64,000 nt of DNA, taken from NCBI RefSeq assembly GCF_000202635.1, contig NC_015125.1, forward strand, positions 124,001-188,000, given 5' to 3'. A program made the position numbers and the translations under genes. Position 1 is the stretch's first letter. The number at the start of each line of letters is the position of its first letter. This document shows, in pieces, positions 26,683 to 37,500 of the stretch. Under the pieces are notes generated by a model. It had not been told where the DNA came from and made no database searches. It saw only the letters and a list, made by a program, of their open reading frames with translations. The stretch comes from Microbacterium testaceum StLB037. Its GTDB lineage: Bacteria; Actinomycetota; Actinomycetes; Actinomycetales; Microbacteriaceae.

Positions 26683-27644
26683 GCGGCTCGGATCCTCGGG
26701 TCGACGACGGCGTAGAGCACGTCCACGATCAGGTTGACGACGATGAACATGACGGCCACCAGGAGCACCGCCCCCTGGATGAGCGGATAGTCGCGCGCGG
26801 CGACGGCGTCGTAGACGAGGCGGCCGAGGCCGGGCCACGCGAAGACGACCTCGACCACGATGACGCCGCCGAGGATGGTCGCGAGCTGGATGCCGGCGAT
26901 GGTGAGCACCGGCACGAGCGCACCGCGCACGATGTGGCGCGAGACGACGATGCGGCGCGGGAGGCCCTTCGACACGGCGGTGCGGATGTAGCCCGAGGAG
27001 GCGACGTCGATGACCGCGGCGCGGATGTAGCGCGTCATGATGGCGCCGGCGACGAGGCCGACGGTGATGCCGGGGAGGGTGACCTGCCGCAGCCACCCGG
27101 CGGGGTCGTCGGTGAGGGCGACGTATCCGCTGGCCGGGAGCAGCCCCAGGGTGACGGAGAAGAACGAGATGAGCAGCATCCCGAGCCAGAAGTCGGGGAT
27201 CGAGACGCCGAACTGGCTGCTCAGCCGCACGATGACATCGCTCACGCGGCCTTCCCGGAGCGCGGAGTAGACGCCGGCGGGGATCGAGATGACCAGGGCG
27301 ATCACGAGTCCGACGAGGGCGAGCGAGATCGTGGCCGGCAGGCGCTGCAGGAGCGTCGTGGTGACCGGCTGACCGTTGCGGAAGCTCACGCCCAGGTCGC
27401 CGGTCACGGCGTGGGCGAGGTACGAGAAGAACTGCTCCGGCAGGGAGCGATCCAGTCCCGACGCCGCGCGGAGGGCCTCGTAGGCCTCGGGCGTGTAGCG
27501 GGTGCCGAGGGCGAGCCGCACGGGGTCACCGGGCACGAGGTGCACCAGGGCGAACACGACGATCAGCACGCCCAGCAGCACGATGGCCGATGAGAGCAGG
27601 CGCGCGCCGAGGAAGCGCGCCAGCCGTGCGGGGGCGACCCTCAT
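26679..27644 (-). CDS. ABC transporter permease, DppB/OppB-like
   Basis: This 321-residue six-helix permease begins with a TM segment and the family motif HLVPGDPVRLALG, then LDRSLPEQFFSYLAHAVTGDLGVSFRNGQPV. The BPD_transp_1 core and ending AVVDPRIRAA are typical. It is the first permease of the operon, 88 nt downstream of the binding-protein gene and overlapping the DppC-like gene by 4 nt. Confidence 0.92.
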   Translation of the reverse strand: MRVAPARLARFLGARLLSSAIVLLGVLIVVFALVHLVPGDPVRLALGTRYTPEAYEALRAASGLDRSLPEQFFSYLAHAVTGDLGVSFRNGQPVTTTLLQRLPATISLALVGLVIALVISIPAGVYSALREGRVSDVIVRLSSQFGVSIPDFWLGMLLISFFSVTLGLLPASGYVALTDDPAGWLRQVTLPGITVGLVAGAIMTRYIRAAVIDVASSGYIRTAVSKGLPRRIVVSRHIVRGALVPVLTIAGIQLATILGGVIVVEVVFAWPGLGRLVYDAVAARDYPLIQGAVLLVAVMFIVVNLIVDVLYAVVDPRIRAA

Positions 27645-27732
27645 GAAAACCTCCTTGCTCGACGCCGGGCGGCGACGGCGGTCTAGGGCGCGACCGCGGG
27701 GGCACCGACATCCGGCACCCCCGCGGCGAGCG

Positions 27733-29262
27733 TCACTTGTCGACGCTGGTGCCTTCGAAGCGGATCGCGCGATCCGCGCGGGTCTCGTAGCCCGACACCT
27801 TCGGCGACCACAGCTGCGTCACGGACGGGTTGTAGAGGTAGATGTAGCTGGCCTTGTCGGCGATGATCGTCGCGGCCTGCGCGTAGAGGTCTTTGCGCGC
27901 GTCGGTGTCGGTCTCGACCCGACCGGCGTCCAGCAGCTTGTCGACCTCGGGGTCCGAGAACTTCTGCGCGTTGCTGGCACCACCGGTGTGGTGCTGCGAG
28001 TAGTAGAAGTCGTCGGGGTCGATGTTGCCGAGCCAGCCCATCATCAGCATGTCGAAGTTGCCGGAGTTCTGCTCGTCGAGCCACGTGGAGAAGTCGGGCT
28101 GGCGGATGGAGACCTGGATGCCGAGCGGCTCGAGGTTCGCGGCGATGATCTGCGCGGCCGTGACCGTCTCGGGGTAGTCGCTCGTGGCGAGCAGGTCGAG
28201 GGTCCCGCCGGTGAAGCCGGCCTCGGCCAGGAGACTCTTCGCCTTGTCGACGTCGGTGGAGTACGTGTTGTACTCCGTGTACCAGACGCTCTGCTTCGGG
28301 ATCGCGAGCTGGTTCTTCTCGGCGGTGCCGTAGCTGACGGCCTGGACGATGGCATCCCGATCGATCGCGTAGGCGATCGCCTGACGCACGCGCACGTCGT
28401 TCCACGGCGCCTTGGCCTCGTTGAGGGCGAGGTACCAGTAATCGCTCGACGGGGTGAGCCCGAGCTGGACGGAACTGTCGCTCTTCAGCTGCTCGACCTG
28501 CTGCGGCGGGACGACGTCGGTCCAGTCGATGTCGCCGGCCTTCAGCGAGGCGAGGGCGGTGGCGGGCTCCGAGATGAAGCGGTACTCCACTCCCCCGAGC
28601 TTCGGGGCGCCGCCCCAGTAGTCGGGGTTGGCCTTCAGGGTGATGTGATCGCCCGCGACGTAGTCGCTGACCGAGAACGGGCCCGTCCCGACGGGGGCGG
28701 TGGTGATGTCACCGGACTCGACGTTGGCCTTCTCGACGATGGCCATGCCCTTGAAACCACCGAGGTTCGACAGCAGGTTGGGTGTGGGCTGCGACACCGT
28801 GATCACGACGGTCTTGTCGTCGGGGGCGCTGACGTCGCTGACGGTGGCGAACTTCCAGGCGTTGGCGAGCTTCTCGTCGATGATGCGGCGGTAGGAGTAG
28901 ACGACGTCTTCGCTGGTGAAGTCGGAGCCGTCCTGGAATTTCACGCCGTCGCGCAGCGTGAAGGTCCAGGTGAGCTGGTCGTCGCTCGTCGTCCAGCTCT
29001 CGGCGAGCGCGGGCTGCATCTCGAGATTGGCATCGGGCTGGACGAGAGTGTCGTACACGTTCTCGAGCACCTCGAACGCGAAGTACGACGTCGTCTTCTG
29101 CGGATCGAGCTGGTCGGGCTCGCCACCGATCGCGGCGACGAGGGTCTGGGCGGACGCGGAGCCGGAGTCGCCGAGATCGACGCTCTGGCCCGCCGAGCAA
29201 CCGGCGAGGGCGAGGACCGCGGCGAGCGCGCCGGCGATGCCGAGTGTGGTGCGCGATGTCAT
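27733..29262 (-). CDS. extracellular solute-binding lipoprotein, family 5 (peptide/nickel type)
   Basis: The 509-residue protein has a lipoprotein signal with lipobox LALAGC (Cys22). The SBP_bac_5 fold shows LQPDANLEMQPALAESW-like segments, YKRI-like WTFTLRDGVKFQDGSDFTSEDVVYSYRRI and TGPFSV. It captures oligopeptides or a similar solute outside the membrane and feeds the DppB/C/D/F components downstream. It is the first gene of the operon. The 16-bp palindrome at 29288-29303 sits in its upstream region. Confidence 0.92.
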   Translation of the reverse strand: MTSRTTLGIAGALAAVLALAGCSAGQSVDLGDSGSASAQTLVAAIGGEPDQLDPQKTTSYFAFEVLENVYDTLVQPDANLEMQPALAESWTTSDDQLTWTFTLRDGVKFQDGSDFTSEDVVYSYRRIIDEKLANAWKFATVSDVSAPDDKTVVITVSQPTPNLLSNLGGFKGMAIVEKANVESGDITTAPVGTGPFSVSDYVAGDHITLKANPDYWGGAPKLGGVEYRFISEPATALASLKAGDIDWTDVVPPQQVEQLKSDSSVQLGLTPSSDYWYLALNEAKAPWNDVRVRQAIAYAIDRDAIVQAVSYGTAEKNQLAIPKQSVWYTEYNTYSTDVDKAKSLLAEAGFTGGTLDLLATSDYPETVTAAQIIAANLEPLGIQVSIRQPDFSTWLDEQNSGNFDMLMMGWLGNIDPDDFYYSQHHTGGASNAQKFSDPEVDKLLDAGRVETDTDARKDLYAQAATIIADKASYIYLYNPSVTQLWSPKVSGYETRADRAIRFEGTSVDK

Positions 29263-29287
29263 GTGAATGCCAATCGGGTGGGCGGGT

Positions 29288-29303
29288 CATCATTTAGATG
29301 ATG
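29288..29303. promoter_or_regulatory. palindromic operator candidate CATCAT-N4-ATGATG
   Basis: A perfect 6+6 bp inverted repeat with a 4-bp AT-rich spacer lies 26 bp upstream of the lipoprotein start and 121 bp upstream of the divergent DUF1028 gene. On the minus strand TTGCAC (29318-29323 complement) lies a suitable distance from a TCTAAA -10-like sequence inside the palindrome. A repressor bound here would block the transporter promoter. The nearby XRE-cupin protein is the obvious candidate, by inference. Confidence 0.5.
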
Positions 29304-29423
29304 TTTCGATCAGTATGTGCAAGCATGGGGGCGGGCACAAGCCCGGGGCGGCCTCGAAACACGATCTTCACAAAGCCGCTCCGCACCGACCGCCCGTCTC
29401 TCGTCGACCCCTGGGGAGCGCCC

Positions 29424-30047
29424 ATGACCTTCACCGTCCTCGCCCGTGACACCCGTCACGGCCTGATCGGTGCCGCGACCGCGAGTCGCTCCCTCGCCGT
29501 CGGTGCGTCGGTGATCGCCGTGGATCCCGCCGTGGGTGTCGCGGCCAGCCAGGCGTGGACGAACCGTGCCCTCCGTGGACGTCTGCTCGCCGCGATGCGC
29601 GAGGGGCGGACGGCGGCCGAGGCCGTGGCATCCGTCCCCTCCTGGGACGAGGGGTACGCACTCCGCCAGGTCGCGGCGCTCGCGTGGACGTCGCCGGGGG
29701 CGGCCCGATCGGGCGAGGCGATCACCGCGTGGGCGGGTCATTCGACGACGACGGATGCCGTGTTCGCGGGCAATCTGTTGACCGGCCCCGAGGTGCTCGA
29801 AGCGATGAGCGCGGCCTGGGTGCGCAGCAGCGGTGACCTGGCGGGGCGGCTGATCGAGGTGCTCCGGGCCGGGGACCTGGCCGGCGGGGATGCGCGCGGC
29901 CGGCAGAGCGCGGCTGTCCTGGTGGCCTCCCCCGCGGACACCCTCCTCGACCTCCGTGTCGACGACCACGACGAGCCGCTCGCAGAGCTGGGGCGTCTGC
30001 ACCGACTGTCTGCGGCCCCCCAAGAGGTCCCCGGCACCGTCCGGTAA
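29424..30047 (+). CDS. DUF1028 family protein (Ntn-hydrolase-like)
   Basis: This 207-residue protein begins MTFTVLARDTRHGLIGAATAS, with GVAASQAWTNRALRGRLL and GNLLTGPEVLEAM. This matches DUF1028, which is predicted to adopt an Ntn-hydrolase fold. Genes of this family often sit beside peptide ABC transporters, as here, so a peptide or amide hydrolysis role is inferred. It is divergent from the binding-protein gene. The stop TAA (30045-30047) falls inside the first unit of the 36-bp repeat array. Confidence 0.85.
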   Translation: MTFTVLARDTRHGLIGAATASRSLAVGASVIAVDPAVGVAASQAWTNRALRGRLLAAMREGRTAAEAVASVPSWDEGYALRQVAALAWTSPGAARSGEAITAWAGHSTTTDAVFAGNLLTGPEVLEAMSAAWVRSSGDLAGRLIEVLRAGDLAGGDARGRQSAAVLVASPADTLLDLRVDDHDEPLAELGRLHRLSAAPQEVPGTVR

Positions 30048-30200
30048 CTCCCCGCAGTCCGGCAGCCCAGCGCCGTTCGGTAACTCCCCGCGGTCCGGTA
30101 GCCCGGCGCCGTCCGGTAGCTCCACGCAGTCCGGCAGCCCGGCGCCGTTCGGTAACTCCCCGCGGTCCGGTAGCCCGGCGCCGTCCCGTAACTCCGCGCC
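30039..30200 (+). repeat. 36-bp tandem repeat array (about 4.5 units)
   Basis: Four near-identical 36-bp units (30039, 30075, 30111, 30147) and a decaying fifth follow one another. Each contains two related 18-bp halves starting GTCCGGTAACTCCCCGC and GTCCGGCAGCCC. Alternate units differ consistently, suggesting expansion by a 72-bp step. The array starts in the last codons of the DUF1028 gene and fills most of the gap to the next gene. Confidence 0.85.
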
Positions 30201-30310
30201 CGCGGCGCGGGGGGAATCACTCCCGCTCGGCGCGGGGCGGAGTCACCCCCTCGGCGCGCTCATATCCCGCTCATATCCGCTTGCGGATCGTGGGGTCGAG
30301 GCTGTGCATC

Positions 30311-32272
30311 GTGACCGAGACCCTCCCCCTCGCGCGCTGGTGGCGCGAACCCCTCTGGGCGAAGGGCGTGCTCGCCGCGATCCTCGCCGGCAGCGCCCTG
30401 CTGATGAGCTGGAACCTCGCCCGCGGGGGCGACTTCGCGTTCTACGAGGCGGCGGCGCGGTCGATGTCGGAGTCGTGGCGCGCCCTGTTCTTCGGCGCCT
30501 TCGACCCGGCCGGCACCGTCACGCTGGACAAGCTCGCCGGTTTCGCCGTGCCGCAGGCCATCGCCATCCATCTCCTCGGCATGTCGACCTCCGCCGTGGC
30601 GCTGCCCCAGGTGATCGAGGGGCTCGTGACCGTGATGGCCTGCGCCGTCGTCGGACTCCGCTGGGGAGGGACCGGGGCGGGTCTGGTCGCGGCGCTGGCG
30701 GCGGCATCCACCCCCATCTTCGTGTCGATGTTCGGCCATCCGATGGAGGACGGCCTGCTCACCATGGCGCTCGCGGTCGCCCTGGTGTGGTGGCAGCGCG
30801 CGATGCTGACCGCGCGGTGGTGGCCGCTCCTGATGGCCGCGGTGTTCGTCGGGGTGGGCTTCCAGGCCAAGATGATGTCGGCGTGGTTCGTGCTCCCCGC
30901 CCTCTTCGTGGGGACCGTGATCGCGGCCCCGAGCCTTCGCCGCGGGTTGGCGCGTGCATCCGCCCTCGTGGGCGCGAGTGTCGCCGCCTCGATCGTGTGG
31001 ATCACGGCGATCGCCCTCACCCCGGCGAGCATGCGCCCCTTCATCGACGGGTCGACCGACGACGATGTCTTCGCAATGGTGTTCGGCTACAACGGCCTCG
31101 ACCGGTTCGCTCCCGGATCGGTTCCCGGCTCGGTGGGCGCACCGAGCGGGGGCGGAGTCGCCGAGGGACTGACGACCCTGGGCCGCGCGTTCGGCTCGCA
31201 CGCGGGCGCGGCGGCGGGCGCGGGGTCCTCGCCGACGAAACTCCTCGAGATGCCGCTCGTGACGCAGATCGGCTGGCTGTACCCCGCGGCCCTCGTCGGG
31301 CTGGCTCTCGCGCTCTGGCGATACTGGCCGCGGCGCGGGCGCCCGCGGGATCGGGCGCAGTGGGCCCTGGGAGTCGTCGCGGGGCTGTGGCTGGCCACCT
31401 CCGCGGCGGTCCTGTCGGCCACCCGGGTTCCGCACACCGCGTACGTCGCGGCCCTGGGGGTCCCGCTCGTGCTGCTGACGGCGATGGCGTGGAGCGAGGG
31501 ATGCCGGCTGCTGCGCTCACCCCGCCGCGGGGGGCGACTGGTGCTGCCCGCCCTGCTCGTCGTGCACGGCGTCTGGTGGAGCGTGCTGGTGCGTGAGGGG
31601 CAGCTGCCCGCGGTGCTCGCGGCGGGGGCCGGCGTCGTGCTCGTCGCCGGGGTCGTGCTCGGCGTGATGGGCGCGTGGCCGCGTCGCCCCCGCCCCGCGT
31701 TCGCTCGGGCTCTGCCCGCTGCCCTCGCCCTGGCTCTGCTGTGCGCACCGGTGGCGGCGAGTCTCCAGGTATTGGACGCGAATCGTGACGGGAGCGGCGG
31801 CGACGCCTACGTGGGGATCCCCACCCGCTCGGACCGCCCCGACGAGAGCTTCGCGATCTCAGCGCCCGCGCTGTGGGGCGGAACGCCCGCGATCTCGTCG
31901 GCCGTCGCCCAGCTCGTCGCGACGGCCCGCGCCGACGGGGGCGGGACCGACGGCGCTCCCCTCCTGGTGAGCGACACGTGGGCGATCTCCGCTCAGATCA
32001 TCGACGCCACCGGCGCGAGCGTGTTGACGGACGGCGGCTACTCCGGTCACGTGCCGGTGTTCACGGCATCCGCCCTCCGCACCATGGAGCAGTCGGGGCG
32101 CGTGCACCTGTTCGCCGTGTCCTCCGGTGCGGGCAAGGACGATCCCGTCCGCGAGGTCGCCACGGGCCCCGGATGCCACGAGGTCCAGGAGTGGAGACTC
32201 GACGGCCACGGCGAAGGCGGCGAGGTGAACAAGGTGTCGCAGGTCGCGCTGTACTCGTGCGAGAGCGCGTGA
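30311..32272 (+). CDS. second GT39/ArnT-like membrane glycosyltransferase
   Basis: The 653-residue polytopic protein has SWRALFFGAFDPAGTVTLDKLAGFAVPQ near residue 60, which aligns with AVDPAGTVTLDKIPG of the gene at 9327-11381. FAMVFGYNGLDRF likewise parallels EMVFGYNGLGRF. It should glycosylate an extracytoplasmic acceptor from a polyprenyl-phosphate donor. A soluble C-terminal segment (ISSAVAQLVATARADGGG, DTWAISAQIIDATGAS) ends in CHEVQEWRL and CES. It lacks the Gly-rich inserts of its paralog. GTG 30311 is chosen; TTG 30281 would add 10 residues. Confidence 0.85.
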   Translation: MTETLPLARWWREPLWAKGVLAAILAGSALLMSWNLARGGDFAFYEAAARSMSESWRALFFGAFDPAGTVTLDKLAGFAVPQAIAIHLLGMSTSAVALPQVIEGLVTVMACAVVGLRWGGTGAGLVAALAAASTPIFVSMFGHPMEDGLLTMALAVALVWWQRAMLTARWWPLLMAAVFVGVGFQAKMMSAWFVLPALFVGTVIAAPSLRRGLARASALVGASVAASIVWITAIALTPASMRPFIDGSTDDDVFAMVFGYNGLDRFAPGSVPGSVGAPSGGGVAEGLTTLGRAFGSHAGAAAGAGSSPTKLLEMPLVTQIGWLYPAALVGLALALWRYWPRRGRPRDRAQWALGVVAGLWLATSAAVLSATRVPHTAYVAALGVPLVLLTAMAWSEGCRLLRSPRRGGRLVLPALLVVHGVWWSVLVREGQLPAVLAAGAGVVLVAGVVLGVMGAWPRRPRPAFARALPAALALALLCAPVAASLQVLDANRDGSGGDAYVGIPTRSDRPDESFAISAPALWGGTPAISSAVAQLVATARADGGGTDGAPLLVSDTWAISAQIIDATGASVLTDGGYSGHVPVFTASALRTMEQSGRVHLFAVSSGAGKDDPVREVATGPGCHEVQEWRLDGHGEGGEVNKVSQVALYSCESA

Positions 32273-32341
32273 GGATCGGTCGGCGCGACCGCCTTCGGCG
32301 AAGCACCTCTCACCCCGCTCAGGCCCGTCCCCGCGCGCCGG

Positions 32342-32347
32342 TAGACT
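32342..32347 (+). promoter_or_regulatory. -10 hexamer TAGACT, probable leaderless promoter of jetABC
   Basis: TAGACT ends exactly 7 nt before the jetA GTG at 32355, so transcription is expected to start at the first base of the start codon. No Shine-Dalgarno precedes it. The three jet genes overlap and would depend on this promoter unless they read through from the glycosyltransferase. Confidence 0.5.
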
Positions 32348-32354
32348 CCCCTCA

Positions 32355-33830
32355 GTGACCACCACCCGCACCGAAGCCGCGTACCTGCGCTCGGTGACGG
32401 CGTTCAAGAATCCGACGCTCGACCTTCTGCACGGGCGGTTCGCCCCCTTCGTCGTCGCCGTGCTGTCCATCGTCTTCACTCCCGACCGTCCCGCCGTGGC
32501 CGTCGCGGACGCGCACGTCGAGGTCGCCGAGGCGATCGACGAGCTGCGCGCGGCGGGCTACGACACCGACGACGATCGCCGGATCCCCGCGGGCTCGGCG
32601 CGCGACATCTGCCGCGGCTGGGTACGCGTGGGCTGGTTGGGGCTGCAGATCGAGGACGACGTCGAGGTCTACCGCCTCTCGGCACACGCCGTCGGCGCCC
32701 TGGAGATCGCGGGTCGCGCGGGCGGCGGGCGCGCCCGTGTCTCCCGGTCGCGCGTGCGCACGCTGCTCGACGCCGTCGATCGTCTGGCCCGGGACGCGGA
32801 GAGCGACCCCGTCCGCCGGCGCGAGGCCCTGCTCGAGGAGCGCGCGGCCCTGGATGCCGAGATCGCGGCCCTCGACGACGGCATCGTCGAACCCCTCGAC
32901 GACGATCACCTGCTCGAGGAGGCCGAGAACGTCATCCACCTCGCCCGCGAGCTCCCCGCGGACTTCTCGCGGGTGGCGGAGTCGATCGCCGCGATGCAGC
33001 GCGACGTGGTCGCCGAGCTCCGCCGCGACGTGCGCCCCACGGGCGAAGTCCTGCGCGAGTACCTCGAGCGGGGCCGCCAGGTGATGCAGGCGACCCCCGA
33101 GGGGCGCGCGTTCCAGGGGGCGCTTCGCCTGATCGGCGATCCCGAGAACATCGACGACCTCACCGACCAGCTCCACGCCGTGCTCGCCCAGCCCTTCTCG
33201 CGGCTGATGACCCCCGAGCAACGCGGAGAACTGGATGCCATCGCCCGCCGCGTCGAAGCGGGTGTGCAGGAGGTGCTCACCGCCCAACGGCGCGCGTCGC
33301 ACGTCATCACCGCGCAGGTGCGCACGCACGACCCGATCCGCGACCGCCAGGTCGACGACCTGCTGCGCGGGGTCATGGCCGGACTCCACCGCTGGAGTCA
33401 GACCCGCGCGCCGGGGCGCGTCGAACCGGTGCGGACGCTGCCGCTCGCCGACGTCGGGCACCTGCGCCAGTCGATCAGCGACATCAGACCTGCCGGAGCC
33501 CCCGAGCCCCTGGCATCCGGAACCGACGACGTCGAGTTCGTCGACGCCGACACGCGCGCGTGGGGCGGGCCGCACTACGCCGAGCTCGAGGCGTACGTGG
33601 CGCGTCTGGGTGAGGGGTTCGACCTCGCCGAGGCGTTCTCGGGAGCGGATGCCGAGACCCGCCGCCCCGTCGATCTCGTGGGTCTGCTCGAGATCGTGCA
33701 CCGGAGCGGTCTGACCGAGACGGACGAGGTGTCCGTCGTCGAGGCCGTGCGCCCCGACGGGACGACGCGGCGGTTCGCGTTCGGGGCGGTCCGAGCAGGA
33801 AACGAGAGAGAAAGTACTTCCGATGACTGA
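32355..33830 (+). CDS. jetA: JetA / MksF-like kleisin subunit (DUF3375)
   Basis: The 491-residue protein starts [32 protein letters not shown]. It is largely helical and has the [20 protein letters not shown] coiled segment at about 155-175, followed by [34 protein letters not shown]. This is the DUF3375 family, JetA of type I Wadjet, equivalent to the kleisin MksF/MukF that bridges the SMC heads. It should act with JetB and JetC in DNA loop extrusion. It overlaps jetB by 8 nt. Confidence 0.9.
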   Translation: MTTTRTEAAYLRSVTAFKNPTLDLLHGRFAPFVVAVLSIVFTPDRPAVAVADAHVEVAEAIDELRAAGYDTDDDRRIPAGSARDICRGWVRVGWLGLQIEDDVEVYRLSAHAVGALEIAGRAGGGRARVSRSRVRTLLDAVDRLARDAESDPVRRREALLEERAALDAEIAALDDGIVEPLDDDHLLEEAENVIHLARELPADFSRVAESIAAMQRDVVAELRRDVRPTGEVLREYLERGRQVMQATPEGRAFQGALRLIGDPENIDDLTDQLHAVLAQPFSRLMTPEQRGELDAIARRVEAGVQEVLTAQRRASHVITAQVRTHDPIRDRQVDDLLRGVMAGLHRWSQTRAPGRVEPVRTLPLADVGHLRQSISDIRPAGAPEPLASGTDDVEFVDADTRAWGGPHYAELEAYVARLGEGFDLAEAFSGADAETRRPVDLVGLLEIVHRSGLTETDEVSVVEAVRPDGTTRRFAFGAVRAGNERESTSDD

Positions 33831-34521
33831 CGTGGACACGACCGGACCCGAAACCTCCGCGTTCATCTCCCCCGTCGCGATGGAGAACGACCCCGACGCG
33901 CTGTTCGCCGGCGATCGCGGCACGCTCGACGCCGACGTGCGGCGGGTGCTCGTGCGGATCCTCCAGCGCCGGTTCCTGCTCGCCGAGAACTCCCCCGCCG
34001 AGTGGAAGCTCCTGCTCGAGCACCAGCAGATGATCGAGTCGCGCCTGAACGACCTGTTCGTGCGGCTCGTCGTCGATCACGCCCGTGGGGTGGCGTACAA
34101 GGAGCAGGTGCGCAGCGACGAGGTCGACGTGCCGATCCTGTTGAAGGACGAGGCGTACTCCCGCGCCGAGACGCTCGTGCTCGTCTACCTGCGCACGGTC
34201 TTCCAGCGCGAGACGACCGCGGGCACGGCATCCGCGCGCGTCGATGTCGAAGAAGTCGAGCAGACCGTGCTGACGTACTTCGCCGAGACCGACGGCACGC
34301 GCGCGAGCCAGCAGCGCGCCGTGCGCACCGCGATCGCGCGGCTGGATCGCGAGGGCATCATCGAGGAGGAGTCCGAGGGGCGCTACCGCATCGGACCGCT
34401 CATCGAGATCGTGTTGAGCGCCGAGACGCTCCGAGAGCTGCAGGCCTGGCTCGACGAGCAGACCGCGGGTTCCTCGGCATCCTCCTCCCCCGAGACACCC
34501 CAGGGAGACCTGCTCTCATGA
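33823..34521 (+). CDS. jetB: JetB / MksE-like subunit (DUF4194)
   Basis: The 232-residue acidic protein has the DUF4194 winged-helix features: [24 protein letters not shown], a central [18 protein letters not shown] and [39 protein letters not shown]. This is JetB, the KITE-type partner (like MksE/MukE) that binds the kleisin JetA. ATG 33823 overlaps the jetA stop. Its own stop overlaps the jetC start (ATGA), so the three proteins are made as a coupled unit. Confidence 0.9.
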   Translation: MTDVDTTGPETSAFISPVAMENDPDALFAGDRGTLDADVRRVLVRILQRRFLLAENSPAEWKLLLEHQQMIESRLNDLFVRLVVDHARGVAYKEQVRSDEVDVPILLKDEAYSRAETLVLVYLRTVFQRETTAGTASARVDVEEVEQTVLTYFAETDGTRASQQRAVRTAIARLDREGIIEEESEGRYRIGPLIEIVLSAETLRELQAWLDEQTAGSSASSSPETPQGDLLS

Positions 34522-37500
34522 CCATGCTCGAGACCCTGTTCGGACTCATCCCCGCCGCCTCGCGCGGACAGCAGTGGGTCGCGGAAGACCTGCAGCTGAT
34601 CAACTGGGGCGGGTACGACGGCACGCACCGCGTGCGCTTCGCGCCGACCGCGACCCTCCTGTGCGGCGGGTCGGGCTCGGGCAAGTCCACGCTCATGGAC
34701 GCGTACGTGGCGCTGATGATGCCGCACACGACCCCCTTCAACGGGGCGTCGAACGGGGCGGTCGTGGGGCGTCCGCGCGGGCAGGAGCAGCGCAACATCC
34801 TCTCCTACGGGCGCGGCAAACTCGACGAATCGCGCACCGACGAAGGCACGAAGGTGCGCGTGCTCCGCGGCGACGGCGTCGACACGTGGACGGCGATCGC
34901 GATGACGTGGGCCGACCACGACGGCGCCCGGTTCACGGCGGTGCGCGCGTGGTACATCCCCGCGGCGGCCCGCACGCTCGATGACGCCGTCAAGGTGCGC
35001 GCGACCGTGCACGGGGCGTTCGATCTGCGCTCGCTGGAGTCGGCGGCGCAGAATCACCTGTCGGATGCCGCGGTGCGGGCGACGGGCCTCGATACCCTCG
35101 CGACCGACCGGGAGTTCTCGGCGCGGCTGCACGCGGTGCTCGGCATCGGCGCGGCGGGGGCCGGGACCAAGGCGATGAGCCTGCTCGCGCGCATCCAGGC
35201 CGGACAGCAGATCACCACGGTCGACGACCTGTACAAGCGCATGGTGCTCGAGGAGCCCGAGACGCTCGCGGTGGCCGATGCGGTCGTGTCGCACTTCGAC
35301 GGGCTCGAGTCCACGCGCACGCGCATGATCGAGGCGCGGCAGCAGGTGCGGGCGCTGCAGCCGATCCGCGCGATGAAGACGCGGATCGACGAGGCTGCCG
35401 AGCGGCTGCGGCTCATCGACGCGCTCGGGCGCTTCGGCGATCCGGAATCGCGCGCCTCGCTCTGGCGCGCGCAGCGGCGGGTCGACCTGCTCGGCGCCGT
35501 GGAGGACGAGCTGCGCGAGCGCACGCACGCCACCGATGCGCTCGTGCGCGAACGGCAGGCTCTCGCGGATGCCGCCGAGGCCGAGCGCGAGGGACTCGGC
35601 GACGTGCTGCGCGCGGCCGGCGGCGACCGGTTGGATGCCGCTCAGCGCGAACTCCGGGGACTCGAGCGGCGCCTCGCGGGGATGCAGCGCGACCGCGAGC
35701 GGTTCGAGGCGGCTCTCGCGGTGCTGTCGGTCGAGGTCTCCTCGGCGAAACAGTTCGACGCCCTGGTCGCCGACGCTCGTCGGACGCTCGCCGACACGGA
35801 TGCCAAGAGCGCGGTGCGCGACGCGTTCGTCGCCGCGAGCAGTCGGCACACCGACCTGCGCCAGCAGCTCGCCGCTCTCGAGGCCGAGCATCGGCGCACT
35901 CAGACCCGCGACGACAACATCCCGCCGCGTCTGCATGAAGCGCGCGAAGCGCTGGCCGAGGCCGCGGGGCTGACCGCTGCCGAGCTGCCCTTCGTCGCGG
36001 AGCTCGTCGACGTCCGCACCGAGTTCGAGCCGTGGCGCGGGGCATTCACCCTCGCCCTGGGCGGATTCGCGACGACGTTGCTCGTCGATGCCGCACACCT
36101 TTCGGCGTTCCGCTCCGCGATCGACGGCGTGCGGCTCAGCGAGCGCCTTCGGTTCGAGGGCGTGTCGACGGGGCTGCCGGAGCGGACGGGTCTCGACCCC
36201 GCGACGTTGCCGGGGCGCCTGGAGTACCGCCGCTCCCCCTTCACCGGTTGGCTGCAGGACCGGCTCGAGCAGCAGTTCGCGTTCGTGTGCGTGGACAGCG
36301 CCCCCGAGCTGACGGGGCATCGACTCGCCCTGACGATCTCGGGCCAGACGAGCCAGGGCGCGCGCGGGGCGCACGGCGGGTCGACGCGCCAGAGCATCCT
36401 CGGGTTCTCCAGTCGCGTCCGCCTGACCGAGCTCGGCGAGCAGATCGTCACCGCGCGGCGCGACCTCGCCACGGCGAAGGCGGCGGTCGACGAGGCCGCG
36501 GCGGCCCTCGACGCGTTCGACGAACGGCGCAGCGCGTACGAGAAGATCGCGGATCTGTCGTGGGACCAGGTGGACACGGCATCCGTCCAGCGCGAGCTCG
36601 ATCGCTGGAACGAGACGATCGTCGAGATCACCGCGGGGAACCCGCGTATCGCGGAGCTGCAGGAGCAGATCGACGGGACGCGGGCGCGTGCCGCGCGGCT
36701 GCGCGAAGAGATCGGCGGGGCGAAGACCGAGCAGCAGGCGTTGGCGGCGCGATGGGCCGAGATCACCGACGATGTGGACAGCGCGAACGAGCGCCTGGAG
36801 CGGGCCGAGGACGCCGAGATGGTGTTGTCGGCGGACGAAGCCGCGTACCTCGACGGGCTTTTCGTCGCGCCTTCCGGGGAGGATTCTTCGCCGTCTCAGC
36901 GTCTCGCCCGATTCGACGCGGCTCTCGAGAGCGCGTCCCGCCTCCTGCTCGAGGAGCAGCGCTCCGCGCAGGAGACCTGGGGCGATCAGCGCGACAGCCT
37001 GCGGCGCACGCTCACGGCGTTCACGGACCGGTGGCCGAGCCCGAACCTGCTGGCCGACCCGGACGAGTCGCTCGGCGATTTCGAGCGGATCCTTGCCGAT
37101 CTCGAAGCCAGCGGTCTGCACGAGCTCGAGGCGGAGTGGCGTGATTCGCTGCTGCGGCTGTCGGGGAACGATCTCACGAGCCTCGACTCGGCGCTCACGC
37201 GGGCGCTTCGCGAGATTCGCGAGCGCATCGCGCCGATCAACGACATCATGCAGGATCTGCCGTTCTACGACGACGAGCACCGCCTGCAGATCGTGCCGCG
37301 CGAGAACCAGTCGGAGGTGCGTCGGCGGTTCCGGCGCGAGCTCCGGGACGTGCGGGCGGCGATCGACGCGGCCGGGTCGGACGAGGAGCGCGAGGCCGTC
37401 TACGGGCGGATGGCGCGGCTGATCAATCGCATCCGGCCCACGGCTCCCGACTTCGCCGACCTCGTCGACGTGCGCAATCACGTGCGGGTGAGCGCCGAGC

